Both the position numbers and the translations under genes were made by a program. The notes beneath the pieces were generated by a model that saw only the letters and a list, made by a program, of their open reading frames with translations, was not told where the DNA came from and searched no databases. Source: Oasisia sp. SBJ-2009 (Eukaryota > Annelida > Polychaeta > Sabellida > Siboglinidae). Taken from it: a stretch of DNA of 64,000 nucleotides. Below, one piece after another: positions 27,901 through 42,900 of this stretch (its first letter is position 1; each line of letters begins with the position of its first letter). The stretch lies in contig OZ024858.1 in NCBI GenBank assembly GCA_964017155.1, positions 20,420,657-20,484,656 of the forward strand, read 5' to 3'.

Positions 27901-30900
27901 ACTGAAATATATGAAACTTTGACAACAGCTCTTGACAAAACATGGACATATCACACATATCAACTGAAAAGGCTGTAAGGCTGATCATCAGGACAGGACA
28001 TAGTCAGAGCCGACATATTCGGTGACGGCAGACATAGAATGAAGGCACACATTGAATGAAGGCACACATAGAGTGAGGAATATGTACGTGCATGTGTGTG
28101 TGTGTATATGTACTCAAGTGTGCAATACAAATCATTGCAGATGTGTATACTCATGCGAAGCACCTTCAATCATGACACTTTACAAACAAGAAAATTACTT
28201 TCATGTCATTCTCTCCTAAAGTATGTCTATGTTATGATAGCATGTTCTACATCCATGTGTATATTTGAGTATATCTAGGTGCATCTTTGTGTGTGTGTGC
28301 ATATCTGTGTCGACATGATGACATGTATACATGTGTGTATGTACATGTGTGTAGCTGTGCAATGGGTACTTTTTGACATGCGCATGTGCTTATTTGCATA
28401 TGAGCACGTTTATGCGATATGTATTGGTGTGTGTGGCTGAGTTTATGGTAGTGTGTGCATCTGTGTCTATGCAGACCTGTATTTATTTTCATAAATTATA
28501 CGACTATGTTCCAGATGTGTGCTATGTTACAGTCATCACAAATGTGTATACTCACCCGCAGCACCTCCAACATTGCCACCTTACAAAAAAGAAAATTACA
28601 TTAATATCATAACCTTCTATAGCATGTCTATGTTAAGACAGCTTGTTCTGCACCGATGTGTATATTTCAGTGTATCTGAGTGTACCACTGTATGTGCACA
28701 TCTGTGTTGATATGATGACATACATACATGTGCATGTTTTTGTTGTATGCATGTGCTCATTTGAATGTGTGCCTGTTTATGCGTTATGTATTGACATATG
28801 TGGCTCAGTGTATTGTAGTTTGTGCATCCGTATCTATGCAGACCTATAATAATTTTCTTAAAATTATACGAGTATGTTCAAGTGCATGTATATATTATAT
28901 AAGCCCTCCTACATATGCACCGGTGCACTTGCATGTGTGTGAGAATCGTGATGCATGTCAGCCTAAATCATGATCATACTTTGTATCATATATCATCATA
29001 ATAACTCAAACCTGACATTGTGTCTACTCACCCACCACAGTCCCACTCCCTGTCCCTTCGCTTCCTGCATCCGGGCCTGGGGGGAAGCCTGACAAACAAA
29101 TTACATTAATATATCAGCTGCTGAACTATGTTTAGTGCAGGTCAGTTAGATTTCAATTCTATCCAATTCACTTTAATATCCTTAAAAAGGATAGTCATCA
29201 TACAACTCATGAACGCACCTAAAATATGTAAAAAAAACCATTGTCACAAAATACAAATGAAATGCAAAATGTAAGCACACAAAAAGCAAACCCGTTGGCA
29301 TCAATATCACTTATTTAACATTCTGATTGCCACAGTCACAACACTCCTGCTGTAACGAGCCATTTTGCATTTTATGCAACGATATCTCCTTCGAGATGGA
29401 AGAAGCTTTCTTCAAGATTGCATGACCGATCATTTGGGACAGCATTGGTGTAGGCAAACCAATGATCTTGGTAGCAACAACGTGTGAGAATTTTAGAAGC
29501 CTGGTACGGTTACTCGTGGAAAGAGCAGGATAGTAACAATTACTGCAATATATTACGAGAGGTTTAATGATGCTACTGTAGAGAAGTAGAAGTTTTGGGT
29601 CAACGTTGAAAGCTCGCAACTTTCAAAGAACGTGCAGTCGCTGTTGAGACTTCTTTTGCATAGAGCTCTGTAACATGCTCTGTAAACGACAATTTTGTAT
29701 CTAACACAACACCAAGGTACATAATAGGACTAATGACAGTTCTATTACAATGGAAGTCAATACACATTTCTTTTCTTTTGGAAACATTGAGATGCAGAAA
29801 GTTGGAACTGCACCAACTGGATAAATGTACCACTGAAAAAACGTGATTGGTATGAGACCAAATCACTCAAAAGAGCGAGCTTGGCTGTATCATCAGAAAA
29901 CCTCACAACCATGTAGACGGGTCAACACTCCAACAGCCATTGGTATACAAAGTGTATAAAAGTGGACTCAAAACACAACCCTGAGGCACTCCTGTGTAGC
30001 TAACAAGAACTGGTGACATTGCGTCACCCACTCGAACACACTGCGGGGGATTGCTTAAGAAATAGAGAACCCAGTGAACAAGTGAGCCTGAAACTTCCAT
30101 TTTCTGTAATTTGTCAATCATGACATGTCTCTGTAAGGTATTAAATGCTTAAATGAAATCGATAAATAAGATTTGAGCATAGTTGCCAGCTGTTTCCTTG
30201 TCTTTTCCACCCATGCCACCATGCGTGGCTGACAAACAAGAAAGTTACACTAATGTCGTCTGCTGCCAAACAATGCTTAATCTATGTAGTATCCCTACTG
30301 ACCAAAGAAAGTTATAACAGACAATAGTTTTACAATATAAATTCACTACTTGTAATATTTTCGGTAAATTGCAGTAAAAGACTGAAATATATGAAACTTT
30401 GACAACAGCTCTTGACAAAACATGGACATATCACACATATCAACTGAAAAGGCTGTAAGGCTGATCATCAGGACAGGACATAGTCAGAGCCGACATATTC
30501 GGTGACGGCAGACATAGAATGAAGGCACACATTGAATGAAGGCACACATAGAGTGAGGAATATGTACGTGCATGTGTGTGTGTATATGTACTCAAGTGTG
30601 CAATACAAATCATTGCAGATGTGTATACTCATATGCGAAGCACCTTCAATCATGACACTTTACAAACAAGAAAATTACTTTCATGTCATTCTCTCCTAAA
30701 GTATGTCTATGTTATGATAGCATGTTCTACATCCATGTGTATATTTGAGTAAATCTAGGTGCATCTTTGTGTGTGTGTGCATATCTGTGTCGACATGATG
30801 ACATGTATACATGTGTGTATGTACATGTGTGTAGCTGTGCAATGGGTACTTTTTGACATGCGCATGTGCTTATTTGCATATGAGCACGTTTATGCGATAT

Positions 30901-33900
30901 GTATTGGTGTGTGTGGCTGAGTTTATGGTAGTGTGTGCATCTGTGTCTATGCAGACCTGTATTTATTTTCATAAATTATACGAATATGTTCCAGATGTGT
31001 GCTATGTTACAGTCATCACAAATGTGTATACTCACCCGCAGCACCTCCAACATTGCCACCTTACAAAAAAGAAAATTACATTAATATCATAACCTTCTAT
31101 AGCATGTCTATGTTAAGACAGCTTGTTCTGCACCGATGTGTATATTTCAGTGTATCTGAGTGTACCACTGTATGTGCACATCTGTGTTGATATGATGACA
31201 TACATACATGTGCATGTTTTTGTTGTATGCATGTGCTCATTTGAATGTGTGCCTGTTTATGCGTTATGTATTGACATATGTGGCTCAGTGTATTGTAGTT
31301 TGTGCATCCGTATCTATGCAGACCTATAATAATTTTCTTAAAATTATACGAGTATGTTCAAGTGCATGTATATATTATATAAGCCCTCCTACATATGCAC
31401 CGGTGCACTTGCATGTGTGTGAGAATCGTGATGCATGTCAGCCTAAATCATGATCATACTTTGTATCATATATCATCATAATAACTCAAACCTGACATTG
31501 TGTCTACTCACCCACCACAGTCCCACTCCCTGTCCCTTCGCTTCCTGCATCCGGGCCTGGGGGGAAGCCTGACAAACAAATTACATTAATATATCAGCTG
31601 CTGAACTATGTTTAGTGCAGGTCAGTTAGATTTCAATTCTATCCAATTCACTTTAATATCCTTAAAAAGGATAGTCATCATACAACTCATGAACGCACCT
31701 AAAATATGTAAAAAAAACCATTGTCACAAAATACAAATGAAATGCAAAATGTAAGCACACAAAAAGCAAACCCGTTGGCATCAATATCACTTATTTAACA
31801 TTCTGATTGCCACAGTCACAACACTCCTGCTGTAACGAGCCATTTTGCATTTTATGCAACGATATCTCCTTCGAGATGGAAGAAGTTTTCTTCAAGATTG
31901 CATGACCGATCATTTGGGACAGCATTGGTGTAGGCAAACCAATGATCTTGGTAGCAACGTGTGAGAATTTTAGAAGCCTGGTACGGTTACTCGTGGAAAG
32001 AGCAGGATAGTAACAATTACTGCAATATATTACGAGAGGTTTAATGATGCTACTGTAGAGAAGTAGAAGTTTTGGGTCAACGTTGAAAGCTCGCAACTTT
32101 CAAAGAACGTGCAGTCGCTGTTGAGACTTCTTTTGCATAGAGCTCTGTAACATGCTCTGTAAACGACAATTTTGTATCTAACACAACACCAAGGTACATA
32201 ATAGGACTAATGACAGTTCTATTACAACGGAAGTCAATACACATTTCTTTTCTTTTGGAAACATTGAGATGCAGAAAGTTGGAACTGCACCAACTGGATA
32301 AATGTACCACTGAAAAAACGTGATTGGTATGAGACCAAATCACTCAAAAGAGCGAGCTTGGCTGTATCATCAGAAAACCTCACAACCATGTAGACGGGTC
32401 AACACTCCAACAGCCATTGGTATACAAAGTGTATAAAAGTGGACTCAAAACACAACCCTGAGGCACTCCTGTGTAGCTAACAAGAACTGGTGACATTGCG
32501 TCACCCACTCGAACACACTGCGGGGGATTGCTTAAGAAATAGAGAACCCAGTGAACAAGTGAGCCTGAAACTTCCATTTTCTGTAATTTGTCAATCATGA
32601 CATGTCTCTGTAAGGTATTAAATGCTTAAATGAAATCGATAAATAAGATTTGAGCATAGTTGCCAGCTGTTTCCTTGTCTTTTCCACCCATGCCACCATG
32701 CGTGGCTGACAAACAAGAAAGTTACACTAATGTCGTCTGCTGCCAAACAATGCTTAATCTATGTAGTATCCCTACTGACCAAAGAAAGTTATAACAGACA
32801 ATAGTTTTACAATATAAATTCACTACTTTTAATATTTTCGGTAAATTGCAGTAAAAGACTGAAATATATGAAACTTTGACAACAGCTCTTGACAAAACAT
32901 GGACATATCACACATATCAACTGAAAAGGCTGTAAGGCTGATCATCAGGACAGGACATAGTCAGAGCCGACATATTCGGTGACGGCAGACATAGAATGAA
33001 GGCACACATTGAATGAAGGCACACATAGAGTGAGGAATATGTACGTGCATGTGTGTGTGTGTATATGTACTCAAGTGTGCAATACAAATCATTGCAGATG
33101 TGTATACTCATGCGAAGCACCTTCAATCATGACACTTTACAAACAAGAAAATTACTTTCATGTCATTCTCTCCTAAAGTATGTCTATGTTATGATAGCAT
33201 GTTCTACATCCATGTGTATATTTGAGTATATCTAGGTGCATCTTTGTGTGTGTGTGCATATCTGTGTCGACATGATGACATGTATACATGTGTGTATGTA
33301 CATGTGTGTAGCTGTGCAATGGGTACTTTTTGACATGCGCATGTGCTTATTTGCATATGAGCACGTTTATGCGATATGTATTGGTGTGTGTGGCTGAGTT
33401 TATGGTAGTGTGTGCATCTGTGTCTATGCAGACCTGTATTTATTTTCATAAATTATACGACTATGTTCCAGATGTGTGCTATGTTACAGTCATCACAAAT
33501 GTGTATACTCACCCGCAGCACCTCCAACATTGCCACCTTACAAAAAAGAAAATTACATTAATATCATAACCTTCTATAGCATGTCTATGTTAAGACAGCT
33601 TGTTCTGCACCGATGTGTATATTTCAGTGTATCTGAGTGTACCACTGTATGTGCACATCTGTGTTGATATGATGACATACATACATGTGCATGTTTTTGT
33701 TGTATGCATGTGCTCATTTGAATGTGTGCCTGTTTATGCGTTATGTATTGACATATGTGGCTCAGTGTATTGTAGTTTGTGCATCCGTATCTATGCAGAC
33801 CTATAATAATTTTCTTAAAATTATACGAGTATGTTCAAGTGCATGTATATATTATATAAGCCCTCCTACATATGCACCGGTGCACTTGCATGTGTGTGAG

Positions 33901-36900
33901 AATCGTGATGCATGTCAGCCTAAATCATGATCATACTTTGTATCATATATCATCATAATAACTCAAACCTGACATTGTGTCTACTCACCCACCACAGTCC
34001 CACTCCCTGTCCCTTCGCTTCCTGCATCCGGGCCTGGGGGGAAGCCTGACAAACAAATTACATTAATATATCAGCTGCTGAACTATGTTTAGTGCAGGTC
34101 AGTTAGATTTCAATTCTATCCAATTCACTTTAATATCCTTAAAAAGGATAGTCATCATACAACTCATGAACGCACCTAAAATATGTAAAAAAAACCATTG
34201 TCACAAAATACAAATGAAATGCAAAATGTAAGCACACAAAAAGCAAACCCGTTGGCATCAATATCACTTATTTAACATTCTGATTGCCACAGTCACAACA
34301 CTCCTGCTGTAACGAGCCATTTTGCATTTTATGCAACGATATCTCCTTCGAGATGGAAGAAGTTTTCTTCAAGATTGCATGACCGATCATTTGGGACAGC
34401 ATTGGTGTAGGCAAACCAATGATCTTGGTAGCAACGTGTGAGAATTTTAGAAGCCTGGTACGGTTACTCGTGGAAAGAGCAGGATAGTAACAATTACTGC
34501 AATATATTACGAGAGGTTTAATGATGCTACTGTAGAGAAGTAGAAGTTTTGGGTCAACGTTGAAAGCTCGCAACTTTCAAAGAACGTGCAGTCGCTGTTG
34601 AGACTTCTTTTGCATAGAGCTCTGTAACATGCTCTGTAAACGACAATTTTGTATCTAACACAACACCAAGGTACATAATAGGACTAATGACAGTTCTATT
34701 ACAACGGAAGTCAATACACATTTCTTTTCTTTTGGAAACATTGAGATGCAGAAAGTTGGAACTGCACCAACTGGATAAATGTACCACTGAAAAAACGTGA
34801 TTGGTATGAGACCAAATCACTCAAAAGAGCGAGCTTGGCTGTATCATCAGAAAACCTCACAACCATGTAGACGGGTCAACACTCCAACAGCCATTGGTAT
34901 ACAAAGTGTATAAAAGTGGACTCAAAACACAACCCTGAGGCACTCCTGTGTAGCTAACAAGAACTGGTGACATTGCGTCACCCACTCGAACACACTGCGG
35001 GGGATTGCTTAAGAAATAGAGAACCCAGTGAACAAGTGAGCCTGAAACTTCCATTTTCTGTAATTTGTCAATCATGACATGTCTCTGTAAGGTATTAAAT
35101 GCTTAAATGAAATCGATAAATAAGATTTGAGCATAGTTGCCAGCTGTTTCCTTGTCTTTTCCACCCATGCCACCATGCGTGGCTGACAAACAAGAAAGTT
35201 ACACTAATGTCGTCTGCTGCCAAACAATGCTTAATCTATGTAGTATCCCTACTGACCAAAGAAAGTTATAACAGACAATAGTTTTACAATATAAATTCAC
35301 TACTTTTAATATTTTCGGTAAATTGCAGTAAAAGACTGAAATATATGAAACTTTGACAACAGCTCTTGACAAAACATGGACATATCACACATATCAACTG
35401 AAAAGGCTGTAAGGCTGATCATCAGGACAGGACATAGTCAGAGCCGACATATTCGGTGACGGCAGACATAGAATGAAGGCACACATTGAATGAAGGCACA
35501 CATAGAGTGAGGAATATGTACGTGCATGTGTGTGTGTGTATATGTACTCAAGTGTGCAATACAAATCATTGCAGATGTGTATACTCATGCGAAGCACCTT
35601 CAATCATGACACTTTACAAACAAGAAAATTACTTTCATGTCATTCTCTCCTAAAGTATGTCTATGTTATGATAGCATGTTCTACATCCATGTGTATATTT
35701 GAGTATATCTAGGTGCATCTTTGTGTGTGTGTGCATATCTGTGTCGACATGATGACATGTATACATGTGTGTATGTACATGTGTGTAGCTGTGCAATGGG
35801 TACTTTTTGACATGCGCATGTGCTTATTTGCATATGAGCACGTTTATGCGATATGTATTGGTGTGTGTGGCTGAGTTTATGGTAGTGTGTGCATCTGTGT
35901 CTATGCAGACCTGTATTTATTTTCATAAATTATACGACTATGTTCCAGATGTGTGCTATGTTACAGTCATCACAAATGTGTATACTCACCCGCAGCACCT
36001 CCAACATTGCCACCTTACAAAAAAGAAAATTACATTAATATCATAACCTTCTATAGCATGTCTATGTTAAGACAGCTTGTTCTGCACCGATGTGTATATT
36101 TCAGTGTATCTGAGTGTACCACTGTATGTGCACATCTGTGTTGATATGATGACATACATACATGTGCATGTTTTTGTTGTATGCATGTGCTCATTTGAAT
36201 GTGTGCCTGTTTATGCGTTATGTATTGACATATGTGGCTCAGTGTATTGTAGTTTGTGCATCCGTATCTATGCAGACCTATAATAATTTTCTTAAAATTA
36301 TACGAGTATGTTCAAGTGCATGTATATATTATATAAGCCCTCCTACATATGCACCGGTGCACTTGCATGTGTGTGAGAATCGTGATGCATGTCAGCCTAA
36401 ATCATGATCATACTTTGTATCATATATCATCATAATAACTCAAACCTGACATTGTGTCTACTCACCCACCACAGTCCCACTCCCTGTCCCTTCGCTTCCT
36501 GCATCCGGGCCTGGGGGGAAGCCTGACAAACAAATTACATTAATATATCAGCTGCTGAACTATGTTTAGTGCAGGTCAGTTAGATTTCAATTCTATCCAA
36601 TTCACTTTAATATCCTTAAAAAGGATAGTCATCATACAACTCATGAACGCACCTAAAATATGTAAAAAAAACCATTGTCACAAAATACAAATGAAATGCA
36701 AAATGTAAGCACACAAAAAGCAAACCCGTTGGCATCAATATCACTTATTTAACATTCTGATTGCCACAGTCACAACACTCCTGCTGTAACGAGCCATTTT
36801 GCATTTTATGCAACGATATCTCCTTCGAGATGGAAGAAGCTTTCTTCAAGATTGCATGACTGATCATTTGGGACAGCATTGGTGTAGGCAAACCAATGAT

Positions 36901-39900
36901 CTTGGTAGCAACGTGTGAGAATTTTAGAAGCCTGGTACGGTTACTCGTGGAAAGAGCAGGATAGTAACAATTACTGCAATATATTACGAGAGGTTTAATG
37001 ATGCTACTGTAGAGAAGTAGAAGTTTTGGGTCAACGTTGAAAGCTCGCAACTTTCAAAGAACGTGCAGTCGCTGTTGAGACTTCTTTTGCATAGAGCTCT
37101 GTAACATGCTCTGTAAACGACAATTTTGTATCTAACACAACACCAAGGTACATAATAGGACTAATGACAGTTCTATTACAACGGAAGTCAATACACATTT
37201 CTTTTCTTTTGGAAACATTGAGATGCAGAAAGTTGGAACTGCACCAACTGGATAAATGTACCACTGAAAAAACGTGATTGGTATGAGACCAAATCACTCA
37301 AAAGAGCGAGCTTGGCTGTATCATCAGAAAACCTCACAACCATGTAGACGGGTCAACACTCCAACAGCCATTGGTATACAAAGTGTATAAAAGTGGACTC
37401 AAAACACAACCCTGAGGCACTCCTGTGTAGCTAACAAGAACTGGTGACATAATGCGTCACCCACTCGAACACACTGCGGGGGATTGCTTAAGAAATAGAG
37501 AACCCAGTGAACAAGTGAGCCTGAAACTTCCATTTTCTGTAATTTGTCAATCATGACATGTCTCTGTAAGGTATTAAATGCTTAAATGAAATCGATAAAT
37601 AAGATTTGAGCATAGTTGCCAGCTGTTTCCTTGTCTTTTCCACCCATGCCACCATGCGTGGCTGACAAACAAGAAAGTTACACTAATGTCGTCTGCTGCC
37701 AAACAATGCTTAATCTATGTAGTATCCCTACTGACCAAAGAAAGTTATAACAGACAATAGTTTTACAATATAAATTCACTACTTGTAATATTTTCGGTAA
37801 ATTGCAGTAAAAGACTGAAATATATGAAACTTTGACAACAGCTCGTGACAAAACATGGACATATCACACATATCAACTGAAAAGGCTGTAAGGCTGATCA
37901 TCAGGACAGGACATAGTCAGAGCCGACATATTCGGTGACGGCAGACATAGAATGAAGGCACACATTGAATGAAGGCACACATAGAGTGAGGAATATGTAC
38001 GTGCATGTGTGTGTGTATATGTACTCAAGTGTGCAATACAAATCATTGCAGATGTGTATACTCATATGCGAAGCACCTTCAATCATGACACTTTACAAAC
38101 AAGAAAATTACTTTCATGTCATTCTCTCCTAAAGTATGTCTATGTTATGATAGCATGTTCTACATCCATGTGTATATTTGAGTATATCTAGGTGCATCTT
38201 TGTGTGTGTGTGCATATCTGTGTCGACATGATGACATGTATACATGTGTGTATGTACATGTGTGTAGCTGTGCAATGGGTACTTTTTGACATGCGCATGT
38301 GCTTATTTGCATATGAGCACGTTTATGCGATATGTATTGGTGTGTGTGGCTGAGTTTATGGTAGTGTGTGCATCTGTGTCTATGCAGACCTGTATTTATT
38401 TTCATAAATTATACGACTATGTTCCAGATGTGTGCTATGTTACAGTCATCACAAATGTGTATACTCACCCGCAGCACCTCCAACATTGCCACCTTACAAA
38501 AAAGAAAATTACATTAATATCATAACCTTCTATAGCATGTCTATGTTAAGACAGCTTGTTCTGCACCGATGTGTATATTTCAGTGTATCTGAGTGTAACA
38601 CTGTATGTGCACATCTGTGTTGATATGATGAAATACATACATGTGCATGTTTTTGTTGTATGCATGTGCTCATTTGAATGTGTGCCTGTTTATGCGTTAT
38701 GTATTGACATATGTGGCTCAGTGTATTGTAGTTTGTGCATCCGTATCTATGCAGACCTATAATAATTTTCTTAAAATTATACGAGTATGTTCAAGTGCAT
38801 GTATATATTATATAAGCCCTCCTACATATGCACCGGTGCACTTGCATGTGTGTGAGTATCGTGATGCATGTCAGCCTAAATCATGATCATACTTTGTATC
38901 ATATATCATCATAATAACTCAAACCTGACATTGTGTCTACTCACCCACCACAGTCCCACTCCCTGTCCCTTCGCTTCCTGCATCCGGGCCTGCGGGGAAG
39001 CCTGACAAACAAATTACATTAATATATGAGCTGCTGAACTATGTTTAGTGCAGGTCAGTTAGATTTCAATTCTATCCAATTCACTTTAATATCCTTAAAA
39101 AGGATAGTCATCATACAACTCATGAACGCACCTAAAATATGTAAAAAAAACCATTGTCACAAAATACAAATGAAATGCAAAATGTAAGCACACAAAAAGC
39201 AAACCCGTTGGCATCAATATCACTTATTTAACATTCTGATTGCCACAGTCACAACACTCCTGCTGTAACGAGCCATTTTGCATTTTTTGCAACGATATCT
39301 CCTTCGAGATGGAAGAAGCTTTCTTCAAGATTGCATGACCGGTCATTTGGGACAGCATTGGTGTAGGCAAACCAATGATCTTGGTAGCAACGTGTGAGAA
39401 TTTTAGAGGCCTGGTACGGTTACTCGTGGAAAGAGCAGGATAGTAACAATTACTGCAATATATTACGAGAGGTTTAATGATGCTACTGTAGAGACGTAGA
39501 AGTTTTGGGTCAACGTTGAAAGCTCGCAACTTTCAAAGAACGTGCAGTCGCTGTTGAGACTTCTTTTGCATAGCTGTAGCATGCTCTGTAAACGACAATT
39601 TTGTATCTAACACAACACCAAGGTACATAATAGGACTAATGACGGTTCTATTACAACGGAAGTCAATACACATTTCTTTTCTTTTGGAAACATTGAGATG
39701 CAGAAAGTTGGTACTGCACCAACTGGATAAATGTGCCACTGAAAAAACGTGATTGGTATGAGACCAAATCACTCAAAAGAGCGAGCTTGGCTGTATCATC
39801 AGAAAACCTCACAACCATGTAGACGGGTCAACACTCCAACAGCCATTGGTATACAAAGTGTATAAAAGTCGACTCAGAACACAACCCTGAGGCACTCCTG

Positions 39901-42900
39901 TGTAGCTAACAAGAACTGGTGACATTGTGTCACCCACTCGAACACACTGCGGGGGATTGCTTAAGAAATAGAGAACCCAGTGAACAAGTGAGCCTGAAAC
40001 TTCCAGTTTCTGTAATTTGTCAATCATGACATGTCTCTGTAAAGTATTAAATGCTGAAATGAAATCGATAAATAAGATTTGAGCATAGTTGCCAGCTGTT
40101 TCCTTGTCTTTTTCACCCATGCCACCATGCGTGGCTGACAAACAAGAAAGTTACACTAATGTCGTCTGCTGCCAAACAATGCTTACTCTATGTAGTATCC
40201 CTACTGACCAAAGAAAGTTATAACAGACAATAGTTTTACAATATAAATTCACTACTTGTGATATTTTCGGTAAATTGCAGTAAAAGACTGAAATATCTGA
40301 AACTTTGACAACAGCTCGAGACAAAACATCGACATATCACACATATCAAGTGAAAAGGCTGTAAGGCTGATCATCAGGACAGGACATAGTCAGAGCCGAC
40401 ATATTCAGTGACGGCAGACATAGAATGAAGGCACATATTGAATGAAGGCACACATAGAGTGAGGAATATGTATGTAGTCTAGTTGCCAGATAGCGAACCT
40501 AGAAATTGTAATTACTGTAAGGTTTTTTGATTGATATGTCTTCATATGTGTGCCTGGAATATTTTGAGCTTTGTTGGCACTTGGCAACGTTGGGGAACTT
40601 TTTTTATTAGCTAATTAACATAATTAGCATTATTAGCACTAGTTAAGCTTGATCCAAGGAAAACGTTTGAACTAGTAGGCCTAGAATCATGTGTGATAGC
40701 ACTTTTCTATACAAGTTTGACTCGAGGAATTTATTTCTGATATTATTGTCGTGATTAAAGGAGATTGAGTTTTTCACGGTAACGGCTACAATTGCCTTCC
40801 TTATATGCCTTGTCCTTTGCTCGACAGCGGCAACTAATGACGTTCATTAGAAGTGGTGGTCCTGGTGGACCACTGTCAATGCTGGGGCATGTTATCACAT
40901 GGTTTATTTTTTGTAATCATACTCTGAGATGGAGACATCTGGAGGACCCTCTTGGTCAGCTGCTTTCCAAAGCAACATCTGCAGTGTCTGTCAGAGGCAC
41001 TAACATGATGCACAGTGGCTTTCCCTGTTTGCGGATGTATAGATTGCACCGAGCTTGAGTCATTGAGGTGCCCCTGGGTTGTCCATACAGTGCCACAAAG
41101 AACTGCTGTCCAACTGCCATGAGGTCTCCGTGAGTGGCACTCTCCTCACCCAGTACGTCGAGTAGCCCTGGAAAGTTGCCTGCTTTCAGTGTCTTCAGAA
41201 CTGAGGCCTTGCCTTTGCCGAAGGGGTAGGACACAGTATCACAGCCGCTTAGTGCATAGGCTCCAAATAGCTGTGAGCACACTGTGTCCCCTAAGTTGGC
41301 ACATGTGGCATTGATATCAAGGACAACACCATCCCACTTCTCCATTTGTACAGAAAAACCAATCTGTGGATCGTAGCGCAACATCCAGTAGACCAGCAGC
41401 ACGAAAATGTCGCTGTCGTCGCTGAGAATTCTGACCACCTGACGACCAGCATCGGCGGCGTGAAACAGATGGCTGATGATGGTGATGTCTGCTTCATCGT
41501 GCAAGAAGACACCATCATCCCTGCTCTCAACTGACACCCAACACCCCAGGTTGAACATGTTGAGAAGACGTGACAGGCCATGCTTGTTATGTTTATTCTT
41601 CATCACTACCTCAGAGGGCTGTTGAGATCCAGGTTGAATATAGTGGAGCCAACACCAGCTCGCCGCTGCCTCTCATGGTCCTTAGCCGATATTTCAGTGT
41701 AACGGTAAAAAAAGAGGACTTTCTCTGTAGCAGCACACAATGCAAGCCGCGCTTTCAGTGACTCCGTCAACACACCCACACTTCCCCCACAGGGCCAGAC
41801 CACGTGATACAAGAGCTGCTGGGCGTCCACGATGATGACGTCAGGGTGAGCAGGCTTGTGATGCTTTACTCCAAGCTTGTGAACTAGTATCTCCTGAGGT
41901 AACCATACTCATCCGTAAGTGATGGAGGGACAGCACATAGCTCATACCCAAATATTGGCAGGAGTTCCATCTCTAGCTGTTGACCGACTACTAGAAGACG
42001 GAGAAATATGGACTCTAGGTCGAACATGACCTTGTCACCAATTTTGACACATCATTTCGGATGTTCCATAGGTTGGGAGTGAGTTGTGGAATGCAGTTGC
42101 CATCGTCCCACCACGGGCAAAGGAGTCTGACACGTTGACTATCGTTGGAGCCACTTATCCATTATGGATGTTGTACAGGAGGACATCACTCTCAGTATCG
42201 AGGGGTGGGAACATTTTCCAAGTTCAATACTGATACGCTGGCGGTCATCTTCATCAACTTTACATGTCTTCACACCTTCCTCCATGTGCGGCGTCTCGCT
42301 GGAACTTCTTGACAGATCTGGAGAGTAGCAATGGTCCAGCGTGTCGGAAACATATGCAGATGTGGGGAAACGGTCAATCCATTCTGCTACTTGTGTTGAG
42401 GATAGCGTGATACCCTTCAGGCAACCTTTTCCGATCTTTATTTCCATCTTTTCCCCGAACTGATCGGCAGAGACAGTGTTCCAGCTGCCTGCCTTGTATC
42501 TGCAGACATATGCACCGGAGAGAAGGTCGTCCTTGGCCTCAGCAGGCAGGAGCACTGACATCTCGAGGCAGTGCCACGAGAGGTACCTTGCATAGTTGTG
42601 GTGTCCAGCGATGAAAACGTAAGGCAATAGACGTTTGATGCAGAGCTGCTGTAGAAACCAATCCCCCTGTCTCTCAGAGCGGATCAACTGGTATGCGAGC
42701 AAGGTGGGGGCTGTGAAGTTGTCTACCCAGTGGCGACCAGTTGGATAAAGCCAGGCCCTCTCGAGGTATTCACATATCTCCTCTCATGTCTTGAAGCCAG
42801 TCTTCTTCAGGAATGATTGTAGGAGTATGTAAAAAACCATCCTGAATGCAAGCAACGCACGCACCCATGGTTTCCCATGACCCCGGATGCCTCAGACTCC

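Larger units (their letters stand above)
5951..40474 (-). repeat. Tandem array of about 14 units of about 2,477 bp
   Basis: Fourteen units follow head to tail with spacings of 2471-2483 bp. Core units differ by only a few substitutions each. On the minus strand each unit holds, in order, a 42-nt exon with decayed donor, an RT fragment, the 57-nt exon, the 24-nt exon and a decayed 25-nt module. Short GT tracts vary between units. The last unit is cut at 40474 by the TA-type element and resumes at 53352. I read the array as recent unequal exchange within an intron-exon block of the mini-exon gene. Confidence 0.97.

Noticed and set aside
5951..40474. CRISPR-like or rDNA-like interpretation of the tandem array
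   Set aside because: The period is 2.48 kb with no short repeat-spacer pattern and no rRNA sequence; contents are exons and LINE remnants.
40792..41058. Plus-strand 88-codon frame (also 41346-41534)
   Set aside because: Antisense shadow of the PIN-like pseudogene or unsupported sequence; no motif.
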